NCBI RefSeq assembly: GCF_004359215.1
Contig: NC_090615.1
Location: 6,910,373 to 6,974,372, forward strand
Source: Bremia lactucae
Taxonomy: Eukaryota; Oomycota; Peronosporomycetes; Peronosporales; Peronosporaceae
Length of the DNA stretch: 64,000 bases
Direction: 5' to 3'
Both the position numbers and the translations under genes were made by a program. The stretch's first letter is position 1. Each line of letters begins with the position of its first letter. This document shows, piece after piece, positions 20,593 to 30,948 of this stretch. A model generated the notes under the pieces. It ran no database searches. It was not told the DNA's origin and saw nothing but the letters and a program-made list of their open reading frames with translations.

Positions 20593-22990
20593 TGGTAGCA
20601 CTTCGTAGTCCTTTTAACGACAACATCTGAGATAAGCACGGACGAGTCTTCGGTGACTCCAACGACCTCGCTGAAGCATGCAGACTTCCTCATTTTACCT
20701 CGGCGGAATGGCAGGCGCTATACCGCATCGTGGCGGTGTCTGAGGATATCTTCGTGACGTCGTTACTGAGCACAGCAACGCCCGACAAAAAGCATGCTGC
20801 TATCTAAGACTACATGGTGCGCGAGGGAATCAGCAATTATCGACTTCCTTGCGCACATCGTAGCACAACGCTCTTAAGATGGAGACGTCGATTCTCCTTT
20901 GATGTTCCCGATCAACCCCCTCTTTATAGATGGTTCCGCGAGATTGACATTGCAATAGCGTCAAGATTGATTGACGCTCCGAACGTCATAATCAAACTTC
21001 ATCTATCACGACTGTCAGCAAGGCGAAGGGATGGCTCTTTGGAAACTCGTCGTGAACGAGTTGGCGTTTCCCACGCTGGACGCCTCTCCAACACGAGTCT
21101 CGCATGCGTGCAAGCTTCTTCTCCATTCGCTGAACAAACTGTCGATGCGTGATTACGTTCAAGACACGATATCTTGCTTCGTGTATCATCACGCAGCCTA
21201 TCGACATTGCTTCGCAAGTCCATCTCTTCGTCGTCGGTATGCAGCATGGCATGACACGTTACTGCCTCATGTGCTGAGCCGAAGACCCTCGAAGAAGTAT
21301 TTTCACTCGCGCTTCATAAAGATTAGGTTTCGCGTCGTCATATTTACATGCAGTATCGCTACCTCCCCAGATGCCTGATTCAAAGCCAATGAAGCTCGAT
21401 ACAATCGATATCTTCTGTGGTCGCGGCAACCCTCCACGCCGCAAGGTTTGCAATAAAAATGCGACGAAAGTGTTTTCAATGCGGCAAGACCTGCCATCGG
21501 GCGGTCGCGTGCCCGCGACTATACAGTATCTCACGAGGGATGCTGCATCGTAGATGGCCCCGCCAATACCATTAGGCGCGGGGCACCCTACTGGCAGAAA
21601 TGGAGCCCCGGGTACCCCGGTGGCAGCTCAAGGTCGTAGTCGCAAAGTGATATATAATCACTCCGTTGCTGAAGTGGATCGACCACTCTGAGCGTTGTTG
21701 GACTCTGGTGCCTCCTTTTTGACCCCTCCCGTCTACTGTCGCGGTTCGAGAGGGACTGGGAATATTATTGTCAAGCTTGCCGATGGCTAATCACATTGTG
21801 TTCCGCGCAAAACGGTCATTTGCCATACACTGTCGATGGACTTTTAACTACGCATTCGATTGCATTCCTAAGATACCGTGGCAATCACGGTATCAGCCGC
21901 AGATCGATTGGCTATCTCGATCCGTCAACCACCGAAGCGGATATGACGTGAGTGAAATATTTACTCACCCACTTGTTGCGGCGTCCGATTGGCCTCACGT
22001 CAGGGTCGTGAACGAACTCGCCACGACTAGAAGTCAGCACACAGAGAGCGATGGCTTTGTGCGTGGTATGTTCGGTCACGCTGATGATTCAAAGAGCAAG
22101 GCGGTAGATCAGGGGTTCCTGCATACAACTACATCGGCAGAGCAGAAGCTCCCAATTTAAAACGAGGCGCCGAACAGAGCTTCCCGCCTACAACTACCTC
22201 GGCTGAGCAGAGGCTCCCGATTCACAGCGAGGCGGTCGAACAGATCTCCATCATACAGCGACATCGGCTGAACAGAGGCTCTCGTTTCATTACGAGGCGG
22301 TCAAATAGAGGCTTCATCATTACACTACATCGGCTGTGCAGAGGCTCACGTTTTGAGGCTGTCGAACAGAGTTTTCCGCATGCAATTACATTGGCTAAGC
22401 AGCGGCTCTCGATTACTACCGAGGCGGTCGACGACAAGCTCTCGCTCTTCATTGACGATACTGAGAGGTCTGTAGGTCCTACTGTGGGTGACGTGGGGGA
22501 GTCTGCTGTCCCTGCGATAGCAATGTCCCAGTCTCGAGGAGGGGCTTGAGACGCAAAGAAGTTCGCAAGAACAGAGCAGACTGATCCCCGAAACGACGAT
22601 TGTCCGTCAATTTTCTGTTGAGGACGATTACTTAGTGACGGAATCTGTTTGCGCGCTTGAAAATATGGAGGCGTCTCCACATCGCGGCTGCTACAATGCG
22701 GTAGCGAGCCGTCATTGCAAGGCGAAAGAAATCACATCTCTGACAGCTCTATCGTAGAGGTACTTCCTTCACGACCTCGGGGTCTGTGATATCGAGCAAA
22801 TGTGCGTCGTTTCAGACATCGAAACAGCTAGTGAACAAATTTTGGAGAGCCGTTCAAAGAGGCTGAACCTAAAGCTGCGCGAGAAGAACGCTTCGCGGCG
22901 CAGTCCTGGGATACCCTTTGTAATTCGGGCAACCCTGCTTACAATCTCTCACGTGAGTGTGCCGATTTTTTTCCCGAAATTTTTATCACT
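20593..22990 (+). pseudogene. Gypsy gag-protease-linker relic
   Basis: Begins with a primer-binding-like sequence TGGTAGCACTTCGTAGTCC (20593-20611), also present in altered form at 42025. The gag part (20640-21450) is poorly readable. A full zinc knuckle CFQCGKTCHRAVAC lies at 21471-21512. A protease active site LLDSGAS follows at about 21695-21715, with VKLADG shortly after. Next come the WQSRYQPQIDWLSRS block (21880-21930), a repetitive linker (22115-22438) and a linker end with REKNASRRS. It stops just before reverse transcriptase, at a DVFPE-like motif (about 22960-22985). Frameshifts and stops are numerous. The pol half is missing, so it is a 5' fragment. Confidence 0.75.
22115..22438 (+). 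repeat. Minisatellite of about 65-66 bp, five units
   Basis: Units start near 22131, 22196, 22261, 22327 and 22388, each with ACATCGGCTGAGCAGAGGCTC then CGAGGCGGTCGAACAG. An original 66 bp unit would encode 22 residues (TSAEQRLPIHSEAVEQ core). Indels now shift frame between units. It lies in the linker between protease and reverse transcriptase. Confidence 0.75.
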
Positions 22991-23039
22991 GAGCTTCACA
23001 ACTGCATGAACATAATAAGTTTCTACGTATTGCTATCTT

Positions 23040-23375
23040 CTTAAATCGACTTAACATATCATAATCAGCAGATTAATAAATTAAGTCAGTCAGAGATTAA
23101 TACATTATATATTAAGTTAGCTAAAGAAGATTTTAATAAGTAGGGACTTAATTATATTAAATAGTTGCAACTCATTGCTCGCCGCCCATTCGCGCGTCTA
23201 TAAGCGATTGGCGGGATTAGTTTAAAGACTAAATCAATCCTTGGACAGAACTGTCACATTGCCACTACAATACTACCGTGTTTGATAATTTTTGGCAATA
23301 TCAACAATAAAATTTAAAATTCTTTGATGTTCATATAAAGATAATGATATGTATGTTTCTGGACACAACGTTACA
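23040..23375 (-). repeat. LTR-B type fragment
   Basis: On the minus strand it starts TGTAACGTTGTGTCC and contains the TAATCCCGCCAATCG-type segment, matching the LTR at 37064-37292. The next 250 bp to the right lead into an antisense-ORF remnant, the order expected for a minus-strand amb-Gypsy 3' end. Confidence 0.55.
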
Positions 23376-23609
23376 TATACGTAAAAATAATCTGAACTAA
23401 TGTGTAGATTTCTTACGCTAATACGCTTTTTGTGAATAGAAGTTATTAATTTTTATCCTTAAGAAATGTAGCCAATATACATCCTCAGCCTGAAAAATGA
23501 GCTGTGACAATCGCTTCTGTAGTATTCATATGAACAAATTCCCACGCGGTTCAAAGCCAACACCATATACATTCTGTTTGCGCAAGGTCACTAAGCCCGT
23601 GCGCATCAT

Positions 23610-23722
23610 TGTAAGGCAGTTAACCTGGTAGCTACAGGCTAATTGTAGCTGCTAGTGATGCAAACATTTCAGTAAACGATCAGGCGGCTACCTCGAGATT
23701 TTGCTCGCCTCCAACTCCGGTT
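23610..23722 (+). pseudogene. amb-Gypsy antisense ORF remnant
   Basis: Short stretch reading VAASDANISVNDQAAT, similar to AAASDANVPVDTNAS at 37480-37530 in the same position relative to an LTR-B. Bases 23376-23609 between it and the LTR show nothing further. Confidence 0.5.
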
Positions 23723-23724
23723 TG

Positions 23725-26135
23725 AAGTTTCAATTACAAATCGGCGTCGTCGTCCGACTCGAGAACAAGTCTAGTTGCCTCCGGGGCGTCCGGGGCTGGC
23801 CCTTAATCAGCATATCGTCGACAAAGAGCGTCACGTAAATCCACGAAAGGTTTTCATCGTGATGGACGAATACTACAGGTCCGAAACACATGGCACGAAA
23901 TCCCATTTGCCGGAACACATTTAAAAATCGTCTTGAACCATGTTGCAGCAGCTGGTTTGTCCGTAGAAACTTATGTTGAGCTTTAAAACTTGACTTCGTT
24001 CGATATCGACACCTTGAGGCATAAGTATATAAACATCTTCTTTTAAAACGTCATTAAGGAAGGCTGAGTCAACATCATATTATCGGATAACCATACCGAA
24101 ATGACAACACGGCAAGAAACACGAAATGAGTTCATGTTTGCGACCGGTGAATACGTCTCGTAATAATCCACACCATGGGTTTGTCGATAACCTAAAGCAA
24201 CCAGCCGAGCCTTGAACCGATCAACTTTTTTTCTCCATGTTCATCCCGCTTAATCGCGAACACCCACATGGTACCGCACATTTTGATCGGAAATTTTTGT
24301 CATCGCAATCCACGTCTTCTTTTGAGTGAGTGCGTGCAATTCGTTCTTGATCGCATCATTCCACATCTTGGCTTGAGGAGGACGAATAGTATCTTAGTAT
24401 CTTAATGGGGCCTCCAGCGCCGCATTTACTTGCTCATATTTAAAGCGATATAGTTTTGAAGCTCGCTCCGGTTGGTCATCACTAGGTGTAGGTGCATTAG
24501 CTTCGGAACGACTCGTTACAATTAAAGCTTGAAATTTCTGACTAGGTATCAACACGGCGGGTGCATTATGTACACCATATCGAGGTGGTACGAAGGCCGA
24601 ACAATTGCCGATATGTTCCGATCCACTTCTGGACACACTGGCCTGCTCTGTATCCACATCCACATCAACCGGCTCCATGTAAACGTCCATTTCTCGAAAG
24701 CGGAATCTGGACAAACAGCGATATCTTGATTTGGACTCAGAGTCACTAGAGGGTGAAATCGGCCGATTGTTGCCAATTTGGTCCACATCCGTTGGTTCAT
24801 GTCATTGCTAATTGATGCGTCGGTTATTTGTACCTGGTGTTTAGTGTCATCATCATGCCGATGTACATGTTGAATGACATTTTGGCCACAAACAACTTCA
24901 ACTTATCTGCACTTGGGCAGCTCTTAATGCCACAGACCTTGCAATTTCCAGTCAATTTAAATCTGAGTTCAAACACGTAGCTCTTCACACCAAGTGTGTA
25001 GCCCAAAAGCATGCAACAAAGGCCTTTTTATCCAACTTCTGTCCTTTCCCTTTGTCAGTGTGTGCGTACCCATGCGAGCCAAAGACTCGTAAATATAGCA
25101 AGTCCGGCTTTGATCCAAAGCAAACAATAAACGGAGTCTTGGTCGGTCATAAAGCGCATGCTACACTATTTTTAATGAAAACTGCAGTGTTCATGGCTTC
25201 AGCCCACCACTTCTCAACCTTCATGTGATTGAGCAATAATCGTGCTCGCTCAGTCAGCGTCGCTTCATCCGCTCAGCCATTCCATTTTGCTGCGGCGAAT
25301 ACGGAACTGTGGCTTGATGTATAATTCCAGCCTGTCGCCACACTTGATCAGATCGCTTGTTAATATATTCTCCACTATTTTCGGGGCATCACACTTAGTC
25401 TAAGCCGACAATTTATTCTCCATCATCATCTTGAACTCGATAAACTTATCGACCACTTTTGACTTGTGCACAATGGAGTACGCGACTACATTTCGTGAAA
25501 TAACGTCATGAAACGTAACCATGAATCTTGCTGCACCATGCGATTTGGTCTCCTTTAAGCTCATTACGTCGCTGTGAATCACTTGAAGAAGCGAATTTGT
25601 CTTCACTCCACCGTAACGTGACTTCGGGAGTGGTGTAACTGATGGCTTGCCGGTCACCCATCCTTCACATATTTTATCTTGAAAGTCGACAAAAGCAGAC
25701 CCGTCTTTCATCTGAAATCCTCCAACACATCTTTCGAGTGTGTTCAATGCCTTCATTAGCAGATGTCCCAATTGAGCGTGTCATATACTTGGACGCACAG
25801 GCTTGACTCCACCGCCAACCTCTTAACATATCTTTGCAGACTCTACTTGTTCACACTCTAGCTTAAACAATTTTTCGTTCGGAATAACGACTACCACTTC
25901 GTGGTCGTTCCTCATCTCGCATGTGCTTTTTCGGAACGTTATATGCAGTCCTTTCGCACACAATGCAGAAATCGACAGAAGCCTATGATCCAAATCCAGA
26001 ACGTAGAGCACAACTTCGATACGTATACGCTTCTAGTTTTTCATGCAGACTCGTATCGTCCCAACCCTAGCAGCCAAACAGTTTCTCCATTCGCAACCGA
26101 AATTTCAATCGACCTATTTAGTGATCGAATGAAGG
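23725..26135 (-). pseudogene. Copia pol relic (protease region to RT)
   Basis: Ty1/Copia polyprotein remnant read leftwards. It begins at about 26130 with a SLNRSIEISVANG-like segment after the protease, then DLDHRLLSISALC (25980). GAG-pre-integrase and integrase start: ICEGWVTGKPSV (25680), IHSDVMSLKETKSHG and YSIVHKSKVVDKFIEF (25440-25590). Integrase C-terminal and hinge pieces lie at 24800-25300. RT start is at 24230-24300, and the RT catalytic block SWIYVTLFVDDMLI is at 23800-23860. Stops and frameshifts run throughout. Residue patterns match Copia-1/2 closely enough to be a distant family member. It ends inside RT; RNase H is absent. Confidence 0.8.
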
Positions 26136-26139
26136 CCGT

Positions 26140-26520
26140 CAGAAGAGTACGATTAGATTGTTACGATCATAGAGAACGTGACGGATTTGATCTGTTTCAA
26201 ACCAAGGAGATGCTTTGTTGCGAGTACAAAGGCATTGTTCGTAAGGCCAAGCCTGAACTTGCTTTTAAGGCTACTTCAAGCGTCAAGGGCAAACTTTTCG
26301 GTCAAAGGGAACAAGAAACAAGTTAACCGGAACATGTTTCGTATGTGTTAAAAAAGGTCACAAGAAACAAGTTTGTTGGAACATTCCTGACATGGAAGAT
26401 AATGGAGAACAAGCATTTACCATGAGTGACCAAGAGACTGAAGGGTGGCTACTTGACAGTGGTGCAAGTAGTCACACGTGCCCGTTCAGGGATGAGTTGG
26501 TGGAATTGTCGCTCATCTCC
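26140..26520 (+). pseudogene. Copia gag-protease fragment
   Basis: Opposite orientation to the preceding Copia relic, starting 5-20 bp from it. It has DLFQTKEMLCCEYKGI (gag helix region), TSSVKGKLFGQREQ, a zinc knuckle reading CFVCVKKGHKKQVCW across a frameshift (26338-26385), then EGWLLDSGASSHTCPF (26440-26490), the protease active site. It is truncated right after the protease start. It equals the matching part of Copia-5 (31370-31600) with several differences. Confidence 0.75.
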
Positions 26521-28621
26521 AGCTCAACTTCTCCCTCGTGCTCGATTTTGCTGCCCTTTTTTCGCTCTTTTTATGAGTTGCCAATCAAGTTCAGGCGGTC
26601 TTAGCCTTTTCTCTCCTGTTGAAAACAACACATTTAATATCGCCAAACAAAACACGGTTACTGATGTGCTAAGAGGCAGTCACACCCATTACACTACTCT
26701 CATGTAGATAATTAGCATGTCTGCTGAACACGCCCCGAAGCGGCGGGAGAGGGGATGTCTCGTCTCTATAGACGTCGCAATAAGAACCTAGAGCCTCAAA
26801 GACTCGGCTAATTGGAATCTATCACCGGCAAAATCAAGCCTGAAAGAATCAGCAACGGGAACGCGTCACCTTTGACCATCAGCGCGAAAGTTCGCACGTG
26901 GATAGCGCCGGAGCAAGAGAGCTGAACGGCCGTCAAATAGCACAGCAAAGGCGTTCTTCCCCGGCTCGTGGCACACCTCGTCGCTGCAGATCGAAGCAAG
27001 AAGTACTCCTCCAATATGCAGAAGACATCCAAACACGCGCACACATGTAGGAGCAAAAAGAAATTTTGGGCGACTTATCGGTGGCATCAAAATTTGTGGA
27101 TCGTGGATACCAAAGGCGATGTGTTGTCCACAACAACCTACTCCCTGCTCAAAACCTGCCTGGTTTTCAGGCGGACTTACGCATTCGGCGGGTGTGAACG
27201 CTGGACTACAGCATCCGGATCCCGCTTACAGGACAGCTTTCAGATCATACTCTCCCAAGGCTGGGAAGATGGGCGACTGCCATCCTAGTAGCTAGTCCAT
27301 ATCTTCAAGTAGCAAAGCAACATACCAACTGCAAATACCGGCTCAGTAACGCTTCGGGAAGGACCGGGACGGCTCAACAGCTATATCGGGACATCTGTCA
27401 GTCCAGGTGTCGCGCACGGGCACCATCGGGCATATTTCGATCATTCGGCTTAGGTTGTGCTACATCAAGCCGACAACGGAGTCCATTGGACCATCGGTAG
27501 ATTGGGAGGTGCTCCAACAACCGTTCAACAGGAGCTGGGATAATACAACAGCGGACACAAAACATAGCACTTCTATTTGCCGCGCATTCGAAGCTATATG
27601 GTAATCCTTGGATACTCAATCCCTCTACCAACAACATGCGCGCAGACGTAGCTCTGCAATGTCAAGCATTTCATCGGGTAAAGCGACGCCTAAATCCGGC
27701 GCTAAATGTTATTATCACTAGGCTACAACACTGGGATCTTCCGGATGTCATCGGCATAGCTTTGGGCACAACAACATACTTTCACGGAATATCAAGTCTG
27801 GATGTGCCACAGAATAACAATCCATCATTGAATTTTTACCATCCGGGAAGAGAGACATATTCGACTTGCAAAATTCATTTGGCCTACACCGGGAAGCTCG
27901 CAGGACTCTTGCATATCGTTTGGGACCGCGAAGGTACGCGCAAGTGTTGGGCGTGCATTATAATCAGTGGACTAGATCAAAAGTCTCCCCTTCGCAAGTG
28001 CTCCAGTATAAACAGGCAGCGGTATCGCGATCGCCGCCTGAGCTACCTGCGAAGCTGCGGGTAGATACCGAGCACCTGTTCCCGGATTCAGCTGACGAAG
28101 TCCGTAGGGCCTGGACGAGGATATGGTGGTTGCGTGCTCTGCGTGCCTTACATCGTTATGGATGCAGCAGAATCGGAGTGTTAAAGCAGGACTGTGCATC
28201 ATCAGAATAAAAGCTAGCAGAAGTCCTACAGTAACTCGGTATGGTCGCGATCAAGGAGCAGCGGATCGATCGTAGTATTGCAAATGGCATCAATCTACGC
28301 CTAGCAGCCGAAATATTTCAGGAACCATTCCATCCCAGCAACCGGTATGGCACAGCCCACGTCAGCGACAGGAAACGACTCGTGGCTTTTTGTAGTGGCT
28401 GAAAAACTTTCAGAAATTTTGTACATCATAATGGTTATTAAAAAGTATGGTCATGATCATCATGTGTATACTTAGGGTGTGTGGCTACAACGATTCTTTG
28501 ATGTAATTTAGGGGGTGGGGTATTCCAAAGGCCAAAAGGGCGATCAAAAGACGACTCTAAAGGAGTAAATGTTGATTTTGAATGCAGTGAAATGACTCAT
28601 ACAGTGAAAATATTTTTTAAA
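26520..28621 (+). repeat. Unclassified decayed repeat
   Basis: No recognised gene. Base composition is more GC-rich than the flanks. A frame-conserved look persists on the + strand at 27636-28200 (RRLNPALNVIITRLQHWDLP; GPRRYAQVLGVHYNQWTRSK; DTEHLFPDSADEVRRAWTRI), suggesting the 3' part of an old mobile-element protein, perhaps a non-LTR type. I cannot confirm this. Bases 28343-28375 (CCGGTATGGCACAGCCCACG...) recur at 62577-62612. The last 200 bp (28420-28621) are AT-rich and blank. Confidence 0.35.
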
Positions 28622-29055
28622 TATAACGGGCTGAAGTTGCCCTAATGTTTCACAGTCCCCGTTAAGCACAATTAATCTACTTAAGGAGATGGTCAATTGC
28701 TTAAATAAAATAATTAGACCGACCACTCGGTTGTGGTTCACATTTGCGACCAACCCTTATGCATACGCTCCCAATACATATTAGTGTTATCTACAGGGAT
28801 GACATTGTTGATTGGTAAAATAGGTATTTATATTTAATGCGATTAAAAATAAATCAGCCTGAAAACAACTTTCAACTTAGTAAGTGCGCACGAGGAGCCG
28901 GATTACTAGAGTACTTAGTGCGTTGGGTGAGGCGCTAACGCGCCCACCGCAACTACCTCGCTGCACGCAAGAGAAGCTGGTTTAACCGTTTCCTCGCTGT
29001 TGCCAGGGTGTGTGTATAAGTAGAGCGTGGCCGCATTACGACGTGCCCGCCTACA
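28622..29055 (+). repeat. G3 Gypsy LTR (5'), copy 2
   Basis: 434 bp, related throughout to the LTR at 56866-57401: ACGGGCTGAAGTTGCCCT, CCCGTTAAG, GTGCGCACGAGGAGCCGG, GCGTTGGGTGAG, CGCCCACCGCAACTAC, ending GCCCGCCTACA. It starts TATAACGGG where copy 3 has TGTAACGGG, and lacks about 100 bp of the middle. A primer-binding-like TTGGTAGCACTTG follows at 29058. Confidence 0.8.
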
Positions 29056-29066
29056 ATTGGTAGCAC

Positions 29067-30345
29067 TTGAAATCCTTCCCACGACCCGCATCTCTGCGTG
29101 TGTACGTGTGGAGGAGCCTCAACATCGATTGGGCATATTTCCCCCACCTCTCCGAACATAATCGGGAGATAACAGGGCATATGGCACAGGGACTTGGTAA
29201 ACAAGCCCTGGCCAGGCTCCTGGGTAGACCTCCTAAGCAACATGTTGCTCAGTTGAAGCAGTTTGAGGCATTCGTGCTCGGACAGCGGAGGGCCGCGTCC
29301 GAGGCACCGAGCCATGCTGCGGCGGAGTCCATCACTCAGACTCAGGATGAGCTGAGGCATGAGCAGGCTCGGAGCGAGGCTCCCAACAGGACTGATGAGA
29401 TGCTCTCTGCCCAGCCGATCAACCGGGCCCATTCGGATGGACCCGCCCAAGTTCGATGGAACTGCAGCGCACACGATTGTCCACTGGCTTTTAGCCTTGG
29501 AGCAATGCGGTGTCGCACAGCTGATCGAGGACGACAGTCGGATGGTGTCGTACGCCATGTCGCATCTTCGCGGTAACGCCTCAGAGTGGGCTTACTCAGC
29601 GCTTATGGCGGACAGAAAAGCGTTCCCTGCATGGGCGGTCTTCAAGAAAAAGATTCGCGACATGTACCAGCCGCCGAACAACGAAGTGTTGCTTCAGGCG
29701 CGCTTCTTTGGTGCACGACAGGTGAAACGATCTCTGCAAGAGTTTGTGCAAGAGATGCTCTCGCTGTCGGCGTCTATTACCGTGGGTCCGATTCCGAAGC
29801 ACATTAAGGTGCCCACGTTTATGAACGGACTGTGGCATGGCCCATCGCGACAGGCCCTTTTCATAATGGTGCCGTCGACGATGGAATAGGCGATCCAAAT
29901 TGCGCATGTTGAAGAGCAATCCTACAACAGTGCATCGGCGACAGCTTGGTATAAGCCGTCGGCCGAGAAGTCAGATGCCACTCCCATGGAGTTTGGCAAT
30001 GCAGACGTTATCTGATATAAATGCGACAAGCGCGGCCATATGATGGCTTGCTGCTATGCCAGGGTCTCTGCCGGGGCAAAGATGCCCAGCAAGAGGACTC
30101 GCTTCCAAAAGAGCGATGGCAAGAACCAGCGTGCGAAACACATGAGATCTGAATCGACCACTGAGGGGCGGGAAATGCAGGAGCGCAGTAGGAGCGGGCT
30201 GCCCTACTGACGCGGACTCTGAAGCTACCCCTAAGTTCAGAGTTGTCGAACAAATGGGTAGCATAGTCCCTGAGGTCTCGATATTTCGGACCTCAGCCCT
30301 GCTGGTCTAAGCGCTCAAGTACGAGGCTATGACCAGGTAATGACT
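29067..30345 (+). pseudogene. Gypsy family G3 gag relic, copy 2
   Basis: Gag remnant directly after its 5' LTR. The frame from 29359 to 29889 carries MDPPKFDGTAAHTIVHWLLA and the capsid region without the 2-base insertion of copy 1, ending at the same TAG. Downstream, the zinc knuckle again has TGA for its first Cys (about 30012). From 29275 to 30345 it is about 99 % identical to bases 1-1070, with the same inactivating stops and the same 3' break. Protease and pol are missing. Confidence 0.85.
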
Positions 30346-30389
30346 CCTAGCAAAATGACGGCTGTTTATCTCGCGACACTTCATCTCCG

Positions 30390-30685
30390 ATATATTTTTT
30401 GGCAAGCTCAATTCATTGGGCTTCGGGAAGTTCTCTGAAAGTAAAGATGCAGAAAAACTGATTAAAAAAACATTTTCTTGCAATTTGTAAGCTCCGAACA
30501 TATTTGAAAACAACTTAGAGTGCTTTTTTTGTCATGTTCTGACATATTGGAAGATTAGCCGACCTTTTAAAGGGCGTGTAAAAAACCACATAAATGCATC
30601 TAAATTTTACTCAACCAGTGAAAGTATGACATCATTGCAGCGATCAATAATAATCGGAAGATTTCGCTTATGCATACGTCGTTAC
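30390..30685 (+). repeat. Tandem repeat R, unit fragments R0
   Basis: Bases match the right half of an R unit (CTCTGAAAGTAAAGATGCAGAAAA... CCCGAACATATTTG) and then the left half of the next (ATTGGAAGATTAGCCGAC ... GACATCATTGCAGCGATC). See 34164, 54563 and 54785. It is cut by the Copia-5 LTR at 30686. Confidence 0.65.
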
Positions 30686-30933
30686 TGTTGACGATGAAAA
30701 TATATTGGGCGCTCAAATATCGTCGTTTCGTTTTTTATCGTCGTTTTCCAAAACTACAGATTTTGGGTTTACAGCAGTAGCTGATATGCAGCTAGATACG
30801 GCTCATGGACGACTTTCTTAATGCTTTTTCTGCGCTAGCTAGCTGAATGCAACGTAAGTTTTCTAAATGACTAAAAGAATTTCCAATTGACTTCCTGACT
30901 ACTAATCGTCTCCTCTACTATTAAACCTCATTA
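30686..30933 (+). repeat. Copia-5 5' LTR
   Basis: Starts TGTTGACGATGAAAATATA, paralleling TGTTGACGATGGAAACATA at 33609, with shared GCTCAAATATCGTCG-like, CCAAAACTACAGATT and CAGCAGTAGCTGA blocks. It ends immediately before the primer site. Confidence 0.7.
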
Positions 30934-30945
30934 GGTTATGAGCCC
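30934..30945 (+). promoter_or_regulatory. Primer-binding site complementary to initiator tRNA-Met anticodon arm
   Basis: GGTTATGAGCCC is the complement of GGGCTCATAACC, the anticodon stem-loop of eukaryotic initiator tRNA-Met containing CAT. Drosophila copia uses the same internal priming mode. The equivalent site of Copia-2 is at 54346-54357. Confidence 0.65.
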
Positions 30946-30948
30946 AAA

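Noticed and set aside
20555..20600. T-loop-like GGGCTCGAACCCC before the primer-like site, as if a tRNA gene
   Set aside because: No acceptor stem, D arm or anticodon arm can be found around it; it is at a retroelement LTR end.
22115..22438. CRISPR array
   Set aside because: Eukaryotic transposon minisatellite without spacers; units are contiguous and coding-derived.
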